DNA of 64,000 nt from Aurelia coerulea (Eukaryota; Cnidaria; Scyphozoa; Semaeostomeae; Ulmaridae). Below are positions 54,901 to 63,975 of the stretch, piece after piece. A program made the position numbers and the translations under genes. How positions within the stretch are numbered: position 1 is the stretch's first letter; every line of letters starts with the position of its first letter. The notes under the pieces were generated by a model. It searched no databases. It saw nothing but the letters and a program-made list of their open reading frames with translations, and had not been told where the DNA came from. The stretch spans positions 12,781,896-12,845,895 of the forward strand of contig CM076957.1 in assembly GCA_039566865.1 (NCBI GenBank). The letters run 5' to 3'.

Positions 54901-55167
54901 ATCTCCATAGAAATGTTCAAGACTCTAAATGGTCTGAATCCATCCTTCATGAAAGATATTTTTCAAGTTAGATCCTCTAATTATTCATCGCGAAATCCTA
55001 ATAACCTTACTCATTACAGACCAAACCAGGTTACTTTCGGTGCTCGCAGTCTCAAGTTCTTAGGACCGCAGATTTGGAATTGCTTACCAAATGAGCTAAA
55101 ATCGGATGGCCCCACGTGCAAATGCAACGCCTGTCGTTTTACTGTAAATAATGTACAAACCGTTTAA
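51997..55167 (+). CDS. LINE ORF2: APE endonuclease and reverse transcriptase
   Basis: About 1,056 codons in the same frame as ORF1, directly after its TGA (51994-51996). There is no ATG for about 140 codons; the first in-frame Met lies within the endonuclease, so expression needs readthrough, reinitiation or a non-AUG start. Endonuclease: GFLNINSLRYK, LVIEETKLN, YSIYRPP, LMGDININ, SSIDVILTN, LSDYHGLV. RT: KNFRPVSVLNTFSKIYEKVM, LLMDLSKAFDCIPHDLL (motif A), SGVPQGSVLGPILFNVYIND (motif B), YNYADDNTLACF (YADD). The C-terminus ends CLPNELKS-DGPTCKCNACRF, lacking about 15 residues found in the 16.7 kb copy. Otherwise intact and probably recent. Confidence 0.93.
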   Translation: MSVICNRTSTNKTANVKLLDEGHDSEIETWTSNSCIESSGSIDISSLATVLTGVSESDLSTVELTTPLVSPTVSSDSSDFSSDLENLFGLRVQYHNHPLIGFLNINSLRYKIVDLRIIVEKFLPDILVIEETKLNSEFNIKTFLMNNYQTPMRRDRNGFGGGLMQYVRKGVVCSRVPLFEVSSLELICSELTVNKKKWIIYSIYRPPEPRDLDSFFSALSISLNSALDKYDNVILMGDININTFDKEDGANQKLVNFCDVFGLSNLVTAKTCFTKTSSSSIDVILTNRVRSFQKTSVFETGLSDYHGLVVTVLKSHIPRLKPKVIKYRNYKNFDSVKSLADVRTANFDALEDPDDCYNNLTNNFRNLVDKHAPLKTKLARGNSAPFVTRELKKAIYTRTRLKNKFNKYPTNINERNYKKQRNKCVSLRKKAIKQHFKKATAGGLISNQDFWNLVKPFLSNKGGLVGDDISLVHNNQIVTDDSELTEIFNNHYINIVEKTSGQKPCNIADTVKNDDDRLFVRLILEKYKDHPSVLAIKDGSDISNSFSFHEVQHHEVWALLRSLDGKKSTGEDQIPPKLVHLAADELTAPLTFAINSCLQSHRFPDKGKRAAVCPLDKGEANRTVEKNFRPVSVLNTFSKIYEKVMKQQLVVYLDTTLSVFIGAYRKAYGTQHVLIRLLEDWKTKLDNNYIVGALLMDLSKAFDCIPHDLLIAKLNAYGVDENALVLIYSYLKRREQSVRINNTYSSFQTLLSGVPQGSVLGPILFNVYINDLFLFIKQATLYNYADDNTLACFSRTLPDLVRDLEAEAGVALDWLKENHMIANPSKFHALLIKKDQTTTSGEKISIQGKTIMSEDSVKLLGIQLDYKLNFDPHIAVLCRKAATQLNVLKRLRAYIGFDAREVLVQSFVYSNFNYCPLVWHFCSAKSMHKIEKVQERALRFLHNDHVSSYNDLLLKSKRCTMHVYRLRAISIEMFKTLNGLNPSFMKDIFQVRSSNYSSRNPNNLTHYRPNQVTFGARSLKFLGPQIWNCLPNELKSDGPTCKCNACRFTVNNVQTV

Positions 55168-55285
55168 AAAAATGTATTTATTTTAATTTAATTACTGTAT
55201 CCATCGATTTTGATTAGTTTCCATGTACATATGTACATAGTAGACTAGATGATTTTTTTCAATCGATGTAAAATAAAGATACAAC

Positions 55286-56654
55286 AACAGTGAGACAGAT
55301 TCATGGACTCCATTTCGAGAGATCCATCGGAAGTCATTTCTTTTAGTATACAATTGGTAATCTACATATGTGGTACTATAAATAACGTTCATTGAAAAAT
55401 TAACCAGTATAGGAATCCTACAATAGGATTTAGAATACACCTTTTCGTACTCATGATTTGCAAATTGGATCAAATACATACATTTGTTCGTGTCTCATCT
55501 CCGTGCAATTTTCTGGTAAGCTGTGTTCTGTTGTGTACGCATTATGTGAGAAGATTGTCAGAAAATCTATCTCGGTGCATGGTTCTAAAACGTTGCTTCA
55601 GACCATCATTCCTCAGATACGGTTTTATTTCTGATAACTTTTCAAAACAAACTTTACGCGCAGTTTTGTTATTGATGTAGGCCGAGTGTATTAGGCGTTC
55701 CGCCATTACTGAAAACATGCGTTGTTGGGCATGCCGAAGCAGCAACAACAACAGTTAAGGATTTTTTGGCAGAGGCTGAACTCGCGCTTCGCGCTCGCTT
55801 TTTTAACACCCTCGCAGTTTCGAGAGCTTCAGTGGAAAGCTCGGTTTCCAAAAAAACAGCCTCTGCGATGGAGAGTGCCAATGTTAGCAGCAAAGTTCTC
55901 ATTTGTTCAAAAGATTTTGCTGGATTTTTTTCGAAAGCTTAGAGGCCCTTCCCTTTACATGATAAATTTCAAACCGTGTTGAGTTTCAAAGGGGTTGAGT
56001 TTTAACAGCATTGCTTGACCTTCGTGGTCAGATGTGCTTTTAAAGAACTTTTCTGCTCGTTTGGCCGAAACAGTTTTATTTTCCTGTTTCCATATGAAAA
56101 TTGTGGTTATTGAGCGGCTGGATGTAGGCTACGTCAAATGATTCCTTTGCCCTGATTGGTTATAGATTGCAACTCATGATGTCACATGCATGCCGTCTGG
56201 AAAGAAAAACTCAAAAAAGTGTGGAACCCAACTCAAATCTTCCATCCTTGCATTTGGCCTGAAGAACTTCCCATCACATAGAGCAATCAATGACTAGTTA
56301 TTACTTGGTAAGTAGTAAACGGCCTTCTTTACACCCTCATGTATCTTCAGTTTATCTTCTGCTTGCTGCTTCACCAAGTATAATGCTGGACACAAGCTTT
56401 CGCTTGTCCAACAACCAAAAATGGCCTAGCGAGCCCACAGCCTTGGTTGTCTTTCTGCTGATAGGCCAAGTATTATGGCGATGCATGGCAATTCTTCAGC
56501 ATCAGAGTTTCATTCAAGCATAAAATGGGATTGTAACTTCATTGTGCTTTGATTGATGGGTCAGTGTAGAATCATTCTCAGACTGAAATACGGAGACAGA
56601 CTGTACCGGCATTGCAATATTGTCGCGGCCTGGGCGGGCAGGGCAAATCAAGGC
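55286..56654. other. Intergenic region
   Basis: Contains a dispersed repeat at 55760-55890 (see 49330-49440) and no supported gene. A 77-codon plus frame at 56290 has no recognisable features. Confidence 0.4.
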
Positions 56655-56656
56655 TA

Positions 56657-58054
56657 GAGTGGTTTCGGGTATTATGATTATGGGACGTCGGGTATTTTGG
56701 AACATTATTCAGTAAATGAAGCTTAGGGGCTTGGGGATGAGAAAGAAGCTTGTTAATTTCACTTGATGCAAGTCTTCATACCTCTTCTGTCATATTTCAA
56801 TCGATGTTAGGCTGCTGTAGCATTTTGGGTACTCTCCGTATCGCTGATAATGAAGGACATCAGACAAGAGTGAGAGGAATCTGGTAGCTGCGGCGGGTTG
56901 ATGGTAAAACATCCGTGGCCCCTGCTGGAAATAAGTCTCTCTCAGACTTTCGCAGGCTAGCCACGTTAAATATGATACCTACCTACCTACCTAGTGATTT
57001 CTGGCTGCCATTTTCTTGAGATAGAGGGGTATCGCCCTTTTGGAGCGCTTTTGTAAGGAGAGCAGGTTTTGACAATATGAAGCGAAATTTTGAATAAAAC
57101 TTACCATGAGTATGATCATCTAATCTTCCTCTCCCTTTTGTGTGAATCTTGTGACTAATTGTGATTTCAATTTGCCATAATATAAATTTTTATGCCGAGA
57201 GGTCTGAGCGGCCTAATTTCAAAAGGTCGCCCATTTGGCCCTAGGAAATTGTTAAAGGAGCCATAGCGACCCATCGGGATTGTTTTAAATTGCCTGACGA
57301 AAACGAGGCTTGAGTATGTGACATAGCACGAGCTCATACAGGACACAGGTGCACCATTAGGGCGATTTAGGCCCGAGAGAATGCTCTGATAATCGAGGCA
57401 TGTGGTGGCAAGATCGCTTGCGTGATTTCAAGGATTCCTGTTAATTCGTCATCTCAAAGGTTGAAGCTCGACGTTAGGCCATCCAATTTAGATCAGGGTT
57501 GCAATATTTGAACTCAAGCAGCGACAAGAGAAATGACCATGAAAAAACAGATTGTAAAAGAACATACCTTCGATTCTCCTTCAGGTTAGTTCAACTTTAT
57601 TTTCATTTCGTGAAGGAACAAAATGATATTACACAGCAAGGGCAAGTCACGATGTTGGAGGTGGCATCAGCAAACTGTTTTCGCGCGCTTTTTGTGAAAA
57701 ACTAGTCCGAGACTCTTTTATTCAGCGACTTTTGCAGTGCGATAAAATTTGTCAAAATTTGAGGGCGCTCCACAAGGGCGATACCCCTCTATCTCAAACA
57801 TCAACCAGTATACAAACAATAGAAATAGCTTAGTTCCAAAATACCCGACAGTGTTCCATAATGCCCAACTCAACCCATGTTCATTTTTTTGTCTTGTTTA
57901 TTAACAACTAACGTTTTAGAATCGGAGCATACTGATTAAACATTAGAGTATGCTTAGGCCTAATTGCTAATACCAAGTGTGGCCAAATGTATAATGAATT
58001 ATGTTCACAATTAATTTTTTTCCGTTAATTGTTCCATAATACCCGAAACTACTC
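56657..58054. mobile_element. TA-flanked TIR element with a nested TIR element
   Basis: Ends GAGTGGTTTCGGGTATTATG and complement GAGTAGTTTCGGGTATTATG, flanked by TA (56655-56656, 58055-58056). CGGGTATTTTGGAAC-type subterminal repeats recur inside (56688, 57836). Non-coding Tc1/mariner-type. Contains the element at 57016-57797. Confidence 0.75.
57016..57797. mobile_element. TIR element, 33-bp inverted ends
   Basis: Both ends read TTGAGATAGAGGGGTATCGC inward (32 of 33 matching over the whole TIR). No target duplication recognised and no transposase. Confidence 0.7.
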
Positions 58055-58222
58055 TAGTCAATAATCTGAACTCAACGGATTGCAATAGCGAAATCTTTGC
58101 GAACGGATCCAAGGATGTTTCAATTTTCTCTTGTTGAGAAGGTGTGGTGGATAACGAAAAGGGTCAACGGGCTAGAAAGTATACTCATAGAAAGTACAAC
58201 TTCTGTGACTACAATGCTTGTA

Positions 58223-59410
58223 CAGGCCTTACTGGGAATGGCGTGCGATCGCTCTCGCACGCCTTGGCGCACGCCTTCTCTTCCCAAGGAGTGCGATTGA
58301 TCACACGCCTTGTCTTTCCAAATGATGATTAAAATCCTTTATATCTCTGGGAGCAAATACCAACCAGGAAGTCCTAAATCCAGAATTCTTGATGATTGGA
58401 TAGTTATCATTAAATTGTTTACAAAAGATAATCCTGCAGGATGTGATATCACTTAAGATCACTTAGGCTGAAGAGTTATTTCTTTGACCTAATGTTAATT
58501 CTTGAAATATCAGTTTCTTTCTAGCTTGCTTTCCAACGGACTGATAGAATCATTTAACTAAGATAACAACTTCTTTAAATCGAGGTTCAATACTTAACCA
58601 CCGTCGCAAAAAGAATCAGTCTGACAAATTTTCTGCTGTCTCCTCTCTTCATTAGAAACAGGCAAATATCATTAACGGCTAATTTTTAGTTGCTACTAGG
58701 GCATTTTCCAAACTTCATCCGGTTTTTGCTGGTCAGTCCCAAAAATTAGTAGATGTTCGAGATGTGAGACAGAATTCTCCAAAATACTAAAATTCTGAGT
58801 GTTTGATTTGAGTTCGCCCCATAGGCAAAAGAAAATGAGTAGGAATCGTTATAAATCTTTTGAAAGAGCTCTAGATTGTAATATTGAGATATCCGTAAGA
58901 GTGAATAAGGCTTAGATCTCTCTATAGTAGTATGGAAGGATTAGCATTATGAAGCATTTTATCGGGAGCCTCGATAGTTCAGACAAATAATTTGAAATTG
59001 ATAAGAGGATGTTTCATGTTTGAGGATCTTCATTACAAATGATTACAGATTGTAAAGTTTATTTCTGATGAAGCGACAGCGAAAACGTAATTTAAGTACT
59101 ATATTTTCCAATTCTTTATTGCATTTATTTAGTTGACAGAAAAGAGCTTATGATTTATCGTTATATGATTAAAGTTTACTCAAACATTGTTTAACTCAGA
59201 CCAGTCAATATTTCGAACAATCAAACATGTCTCTGTCAATGGTTAGAGATGGAGATAACTTTGGAATGGTCAAATGGATGAGTAAAAACCCCAAAATACA
59301 TGCTCCTGATGAACGTTATAGCAAGTTTCAACTGCACTCCATCGCACGCCTGGAAAGCACTAGGAGTGCGATTTGCCACACTCCTACCGAAATATTCCCA
59401 GTAAGGCCTG
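58223..59410. mobile_element. TA-flanked TIR element
   Basis: Ends CAGGCCTTACTGGGAAT and complement, flanked by TA (58221-58222, 59411-59412). Just inside both ends are GCGTGCGAT-type words, which at the left form a palindrome (GGCGTGCGAT...CGCACGCC, 58240-58263). Short frames only. Confidence 0.78.
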
Positions 59411-59412
59411 TA

Positions 59413-60041
59413 TTATGTCCAAGATTGTCTGAATTCTTCAGAAAAGAGACATAGAAGTTTTCAGCAGAAAACTTCTAACACTGGTGGTGTACTGGGAGAA
59501 GACACATTGTCCTGCGAAGGAAACATGTTAATTCTATAATAGCAGTGTTTTCAAATAAGATTTTGATATTTTTAAGAAAAACACCCCATTCTACATTTTC
59601 ATGGATTATTAAATTAGTTGCTATATTCATATCCACGATCAGAAGGCATCAATACATTTAGAGTTGAATGTGTGCAACATGGCATAGAGACCCCCTAGAG
59701 TCCAGTTTTCAACTTTCCTAACATGTTCAGTATATTCAGGGAATACTATTACAGTTGGGGTTGCAAGTGGGAAGAGGAGGGTGGGATACGGTGGGGGACT
59801 TTATGTCCCCCATCATTTCTTGGCATTGAGAAAAGCAATGTCAAGCTTACATGGATATATTCTATTTTCTATTAAGTTGCTGCCTCAACTGATACTCTTT
59901 TTTCCTTGAAAATATGTCTGCACTGCCGCATTTGTAGGTGGGGGCTGGGGTAACTATCTTCTAAAATTAGATCAAGATGAAAACAGTATACATGAAGTAC
60001 CTGTGCATTGCGCACTAAGAATTTTTTACACTTAGGCCGAA
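59413..60041. other. Intergenic region upstream of a transposase
   Basis: No gene or clear TIR recognised. A left terminal repeat for the transposase at 60042 was looked for and not found. Confidence 0.35.
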
Positions 60042-61133
60042 ATGGTGTTTACACGAAGTGTCCCATCACAGTTATCGATATACTGGAGGTACCTGCATGC
60101 AGAGAAGAGTATTCCAATAAAGGAAATAATTACAAGATATCCTGGATATTCTGCCGCGACTATATATCGTCATTGTAAGAAGGAAGTGTCGACTACTGGC
60201 AAAAGTGATAGACGTAAAAGAAATGTCGGTAGGCGTAAGCTTCTGACTGAAAGAGATGGAAGGAACATCATGAGATCTATTCGCCTGCTAAGAGAGATGT
60301 CAGGGACGTTTTCATCACGTAGAGTGAAACTGGAAGCTGGTCTTCAAGATGTGTCAGACCGCACAGTTCGAAGACATTTAAACAAACGAGGGTACTTCTA
60401 CCTGCAAAGTAGGAAGAAAGGCTTAATGTCAAAGGTTGACCAGGTGAGACGTGTTAAATTTGCAAAGAACATGCTGAAGAAATATCCAAAAGACGTATGG
60501 TGCAACCAGATTGCATTCTATTTGGATGGGGTTAGTTTCGTGCATAAGAGAAATCCAGCTGATCAAGCAAAAGCACCATCAGGGCGGATTTGGCGACACA
60601 AATCAGAGGGACTCGTACAAGGCTGTACAAGTAAGGGAAGTAAAGTTGGTGCTGGGGGTAACGTTGCACAGTTTATGGCAGCCATATCATATGGAAAAGG
60701 CTTTATAATCTGTGAGCAGTAGGACAAAATGAACGGACCATATTTCTCTTCATTCATTGACAGGAATTTCAGTTACATGTTTCAAGTGAGTTGCAATCCA
60801 AGCTCAAATATTTTTATTCAAGATGGAGATCCAAGTCAGAATTCACAACTTGCAAAAGCCAGTATGGAGAAATGTGGTGCTAAGTTACTGCCAATTCCTC
60901 TAAGAAGTCCAGATCTTAATCCTATTGAGAACATCTTTCACATTGTGCGTACACAGTTAGCAGATGATGCAATAAAAAATAACATAGAGAATGAAACATT
61001 TGAACAGTTCAGTGAGCGAGCAAGAGGCAGCATGCTTAATTTCTCAGTAGCAGTTATTGATAGAACAATAGACTCGATGCAGAGACGAATGCATATTCTG
61101 GCAAAAAATAATGGTGAACGACTGAAATACTAA
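60042..61133 (+). pseudogene. Tc1/mariner-type DD34E transposase with one in-frame stop
   Basis: The ATG at 60042 opens 226 codons to a TAG (60720-60722), and the same frame continues to 61133, about 363 codons in all. N-terminal helix-turn-helix region: KEIITRYPGYSAATIYRHCKK and a second HTH with Arg/Lys-rich linker (GRRKLLTERD, SDRTVRRHLNKRGY). Catalytic residues: FYLDGVSF (first Asp), FIQDGDPSQN (second Asp) and SPDLNPIEN (Glu), with 34 residues between the second Asp and the Glu. It would cut and paste DNA at TA. The single stop makes this copy inactive, unless suppressed. Terminal repeats were not identified. Confidence 0.87.
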
Positions 61134-61139
61134 AAGTGT

Positions 61140-61860
61140 TGGTGAGCAAAGTTAGTTTGCTTCACATAATAGTGCGGTTATAATGGATTATCTATTCACA
61201 TATACAGAACATATTACCACTCATTTTACCGGTCATTTTACCGCACATTTTACTGACAGAATAATAGATATTTCCAATGGACACAATAGCATTTCAAAAT
61301 TACTTTCTGTGCATTTCCATGTTATATAGTCTGTATCCATATACTAACAAACAAACAAATGAGAAATATATCATATCAACGATTTTTGAACAGTTTACCA
61401 CCAGAAGTATTAAGAAGGAAGTTCAATAGATCAATTCTTACTTTATATTTATGGTGGTAAACTGTCACAATTTCAAGAAGAATTACATTATATGCAAATT
61501 ACTATTTTCATGCAGTTGAAATTGTTGCACTGTTCGTGAAATATCAAGAGGTTTTAAATTATCTTAACAAGTCTTTTGAAAAAATTGCTGTTTATGAACG
61601 GTAAACTGTGTCGGTAAATTGACGGTAAAATGTCGGTAAAATGTCATATGAAATCCATACTTATGCAGGCAATGACTAAGCAGTAATTTCAGGATGTTTC
61701 ATTGGTTACCTTAACTCATTGTGTTGTTGCAAGGGGTATCGACAAGGGCACATAAATGGGCGTGGTCTCCCAGAAAATGGGTGCGCCCACATTGAAAATT
61801 TCATGACTTTTCAACCCTTTCATTCATTCCAATAAAGGGTCAGCTGTGCCCCTGGCAACT
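61140..61860. other. Intergenic stretch with repeated ACCG/CGGT words
   Basis: CATTTTACCG is repeated at 61219-61252 and its complement (CGGTAAAATGTC twice) at 61610-61642; an inner pair ACAGTTTACCACC/GGTGGTAAACTGT lies at 61391 and 61453. These look like the subterminal repeats of a TIR element, perhaps the right end of the transposase element. No gene. Confidence 0.5.
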
Positions 61861-63452
61861 TCACTTGTCAAGAATTAGATGGGCAAAACATGTACCACAT
61901 GGTGCTATATCTCTCTGCCTACTTTCTGGAATCTGTTTCCAAAATGAAAACACCTTCCAGCGCACTTCCATCATTTCGGTCTCTCTCTCATTTATAGCAC
62001 CCTGTGATACGAATCTAATTCTTGAACTGGACGTGCAAAAAATTGGTGTGTCCTTATCAAGTACCAAGTCCTTTGCAAAGTGTGTCTTCGGTGCAGATAA
62101 ATGCACAGGTTGCCCTTCAAGCATCTGCAACAGGTCATGCCAAGGAATAATATGCGCACTCCATCAAAAGTCATTGAGAATAATTATTTCCGCACTTTCG
62201 GCACCAACCCATGCAAACGTGGTTGATGCTGGATTTACAAAGCAATTGTACATCAGACTTAGTGGCTGTAAAATGAATGTTTTCCCACAATTTGCTGGCC
62301 CAACAATCATCAAGTTCCTGTACTTGCCACGCCCTTTTTCAAGCAGGTTCAGGACAGCTGCTCTAAATTCTACGATTTCAATGTCATTGTTACTCAGCAC
62401 TTCAATAGCTACAGCGAGCCATTTGCCCCTACAATCACCCACACATTCTCTCCCCAGGAAGCCTCTTATAATTTCCATTCTGCTCGTTTTATTGCGCACC
62501 ATTTGCTCCTTTGCACCATGCATTTCCCATGTGGTTTCGATCAGCTCATTTACTTTCTTCACCCCTCTATTTAAAACAAACTCCATCAAATGAAAGTTCC
62601 CTTCTGTTTTCTGGGCATGTAAAAGTTGAAGCAGCTCTATTCGCGTATGAATTTTTTTGGACACAATTATCCCTGCCACGTCTATGTTGGTCAGCTTCTT
62701 CTGCTTTTTACCACGTCAAGAACGCTTTTCTTTGGGTGCTTCCCGTTGGTCAATTTTCTGTCTCCTCGCTCGAATAGCAGCTTTGGTCCTTGGCGGTGCA
62801 CAAGTTTTGAAGTCAGGATGTTCTTTGCTTTCTACATACTCACTATCTTCTTTTCTAAGGTAGTCCCAGGCGTCATAATACATTTCATGCTTTGATGAGA
62901 AATTAACAACGATCCCATGCTCATTTTTTCCCGGGGGGTACATGACTTGTGGTTGGACCGGCGTCTGCCGCCCGGTTTTTAGAAAGCTACCCTCTTCTAA
63001 TTACCGAAATTTGCTTTGGTACCCTTTTTTATGATGAATTTTGGCGGAAAATTGCCCATTTTAACCATTTTTTGCGAATTTCAGCGAAATCCCACCCTTG
63101 TTTATGGGAAATTTGCCGAAAAAGGACCCTTGTTTAGAGAATTTTAGGCCCAAAAACCCACCCATATGGGCGGCACATACCCGTACCTTGAACATGTTAT
63201 GTACCCCCCCGGGCATTTTTTTAACCGATTCTTTGTCGCTTTCCACCTCTTTGGGCGTGTCAGTTTTACTGCCAAGTGGTAATGACATCCTTCTTCCTCA
63301 TGCGCTTCCCGACAACTGACCCATGATTTCACCTTCACTTTCCCTTCGCTGAATGCGTTAACTACAGCTGTTGCAAATTTTTCTCTCGTTGGAAATCTGC
63401 TTAAATCCGCTTGACTGTATGTTATAAGATAGGTGTTGTGATTTCTGGTCAA
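61861..63452 (-). pseudogene. Rep-like gene: HUH endonuclease plus SF3 helicase, broken
   Basis: N-terminal piece (63452-63214): NTYLITYSQAD (Rep motif 1-like), CHYHLAVKL (HUH, motif 2). Next piece (62929-62719): WDYLRKED (Y-x-x-K, motif 3). Helicase (62679-62167): VGPANCGKTFIL (SF3 Walker A) and AEIIILND (Walker B-like), then FCTSSS (motif C-like) in 62163-61861. Defects: a TIR element (62930-63213) with a frame slip in the A run at its target, an in-frame TGA (62716-62718) and a second (62164-62166), both compatible with CGA-to-TGA decay. No ATG fits the start; TTG at 63452 is in frame and upstream codons are open only to about 63483. Such Reps nick DNA and drive rolling-circle replication in CRESS-type viruses and related elements. 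Endogenous, inactive. Confidence 0.85.
62930..63213. mobile_element. CCCGGGG-ended TIR element inside the Rep gene, 8-bp duplication
   Basis: 284 bp with ends CCCGGGGGGTACAT and complement CCCGGGGGGGTACAT. Flanked by CATTTTTT (62922-62929, 63214-63221). Same type as the element at 29930-30243. Non-coding; open frames across it mimic extra Rep sequence. Confidence 0.85.
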
Positions 63453-63471
63453 GTCGAAGGCAGCGCGCCAA

Positions 63472-63502
63472 CCTGCGTTTGGACATCACTTAGTCACGCA
63501 GG
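63472..63502. other. Short hairpin next to the Rep start
   Basis: CCTGCGT (63472-63478) and ACGCAGG (63496-63502) form a 7-bp stem with a 17-nt loop about 20 bp upstream of the Rep frame start. It recurs in unit 2 at +330. A candidate Rep nick-site hairpin by position only; no CRESS-type nonanucleotide was seen. Confidence 0.4.
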
Positions 63503-63573
63503 CCAGACATAACAGAGATTACGTCACCACACCAGTATGGATATCTATGATCCGTGCGTACACGTATTCGCAT

Positions 63574-63645
63574 GGTGAGATAGCTCAACTGGTAGAGCGT
63601 CTGTCATGAAAGCAGAAAGCCCCGAGTTCAAATCTCGGTCTCACC
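63574..63645 (+). tRNA. tRNA-like gene in repeat unit 1 (anticodon uncertain)
   Basis: 72 nt fold as a cloverleaf: acceptor GGTGAGA/TCTCACC (7 of 7), D stem GCTC/GAGC, anticodon stem TCTGT/GCAGA, variable loop AAGCC, T stem CCGAG/CTCGG with loop TTCAAAT. The internal A box TAGCTCAACTGG is good. The anticodon loop CATGAAA has A at position 33 where U is nearly invariant; by position the anticodon is TGA, which would be serine, but there is no long variable arm. The body resembles a class I tRNA. It may be a tRNA-derived promoter and not a working tRNA. Confidence 0.7.
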
Positions 63646-63760
63646 TCAATTTTTCCATTTTTCTCCATTCGTCGAAAATTTTAGTATCAAATTTATCGTT
63701 AAAATGTGCAAGTACCCAAACCATATGTAAAGTCAATGGAGAGGAAAAATTGGGGTGTTA
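63646..63760. other. AT-rich spacer of the tandem unit with an imperfect stem
   Basis: CAATTTTTCC...TCTCCATT (63647-63669) can pair with AATGGAGAGGAAAAATTG (63735-63752), leaving a loop of about 65 nt. No other signal seen. Confidence 0.45.
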
Positions 63761-63903
63761 AGGTGTTGTGATTTCTGGTCAAGTCGAAGGCAGCGCGCCA
63801 ACCTGCGTTTGGACATCACTTAGTCACGCAGGCCAGACATAACAGAGATTACGTCACCACACCAGTATGGATATCTATGATCCGTGCGTACACGTATTCG
63901 CAT

Positions 63904-63975
63904 GGTGAGATAGCTCAACTGGTAGAGCGTCTGTCATGAAAGCAGAAAGCCCCGAGTTCAAATCTCGGTCTCACC
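63904..63975 (+). tRNA. tRNA-like gene in repeat unit 2 (anticodon uncertain)
   Basis: Same 72 nt as at 63574-63645, carried by the second tandem unit, with the same unusual CATGAAA loop. It is on the opposite strand to the Rep gene. Confidence 0.7.

Larger units (their letters stand above)
49640..55285 (+). mobile_element. Near-full-length CR1/L2-type LINE with ORF1 and ORF2
   Basis: A GC-richer leader (AAAATGGCCGCCGGG near 49684) precedes ORF1 (49843-51996) and ORF2 (to 55167), and a short 3' UTR ends in AATAAAGATACAACAACA (about 55270). Both ORFs are open with no frameshift. They share one frame and are separated by a single TGA. The exact 5' and 3' ends are inferred. The only lesion visible is a short in-frame C-terminal deletion relative to the copy at 16.7-17.9 kb. 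Confidence 0.9.

Noticed and set aside
56290..56523. 77-codon frame with a hydrophobic start
   Set aside because: No conserved motif, no splice context and no homologous segment seen; likely chance.
63144..63213. Rep frame apparently ending CPGGYITCSRYGYVPP
   Set aside because: These residues are encoded by the inserted CCCGGGG element, not by the Rep gene.
63431..63760. CRESS-type origin nonanucleotide in the tandem unit
   Set aside because: No NANTATTAC-like word was found at a hairpin loop on either strand.
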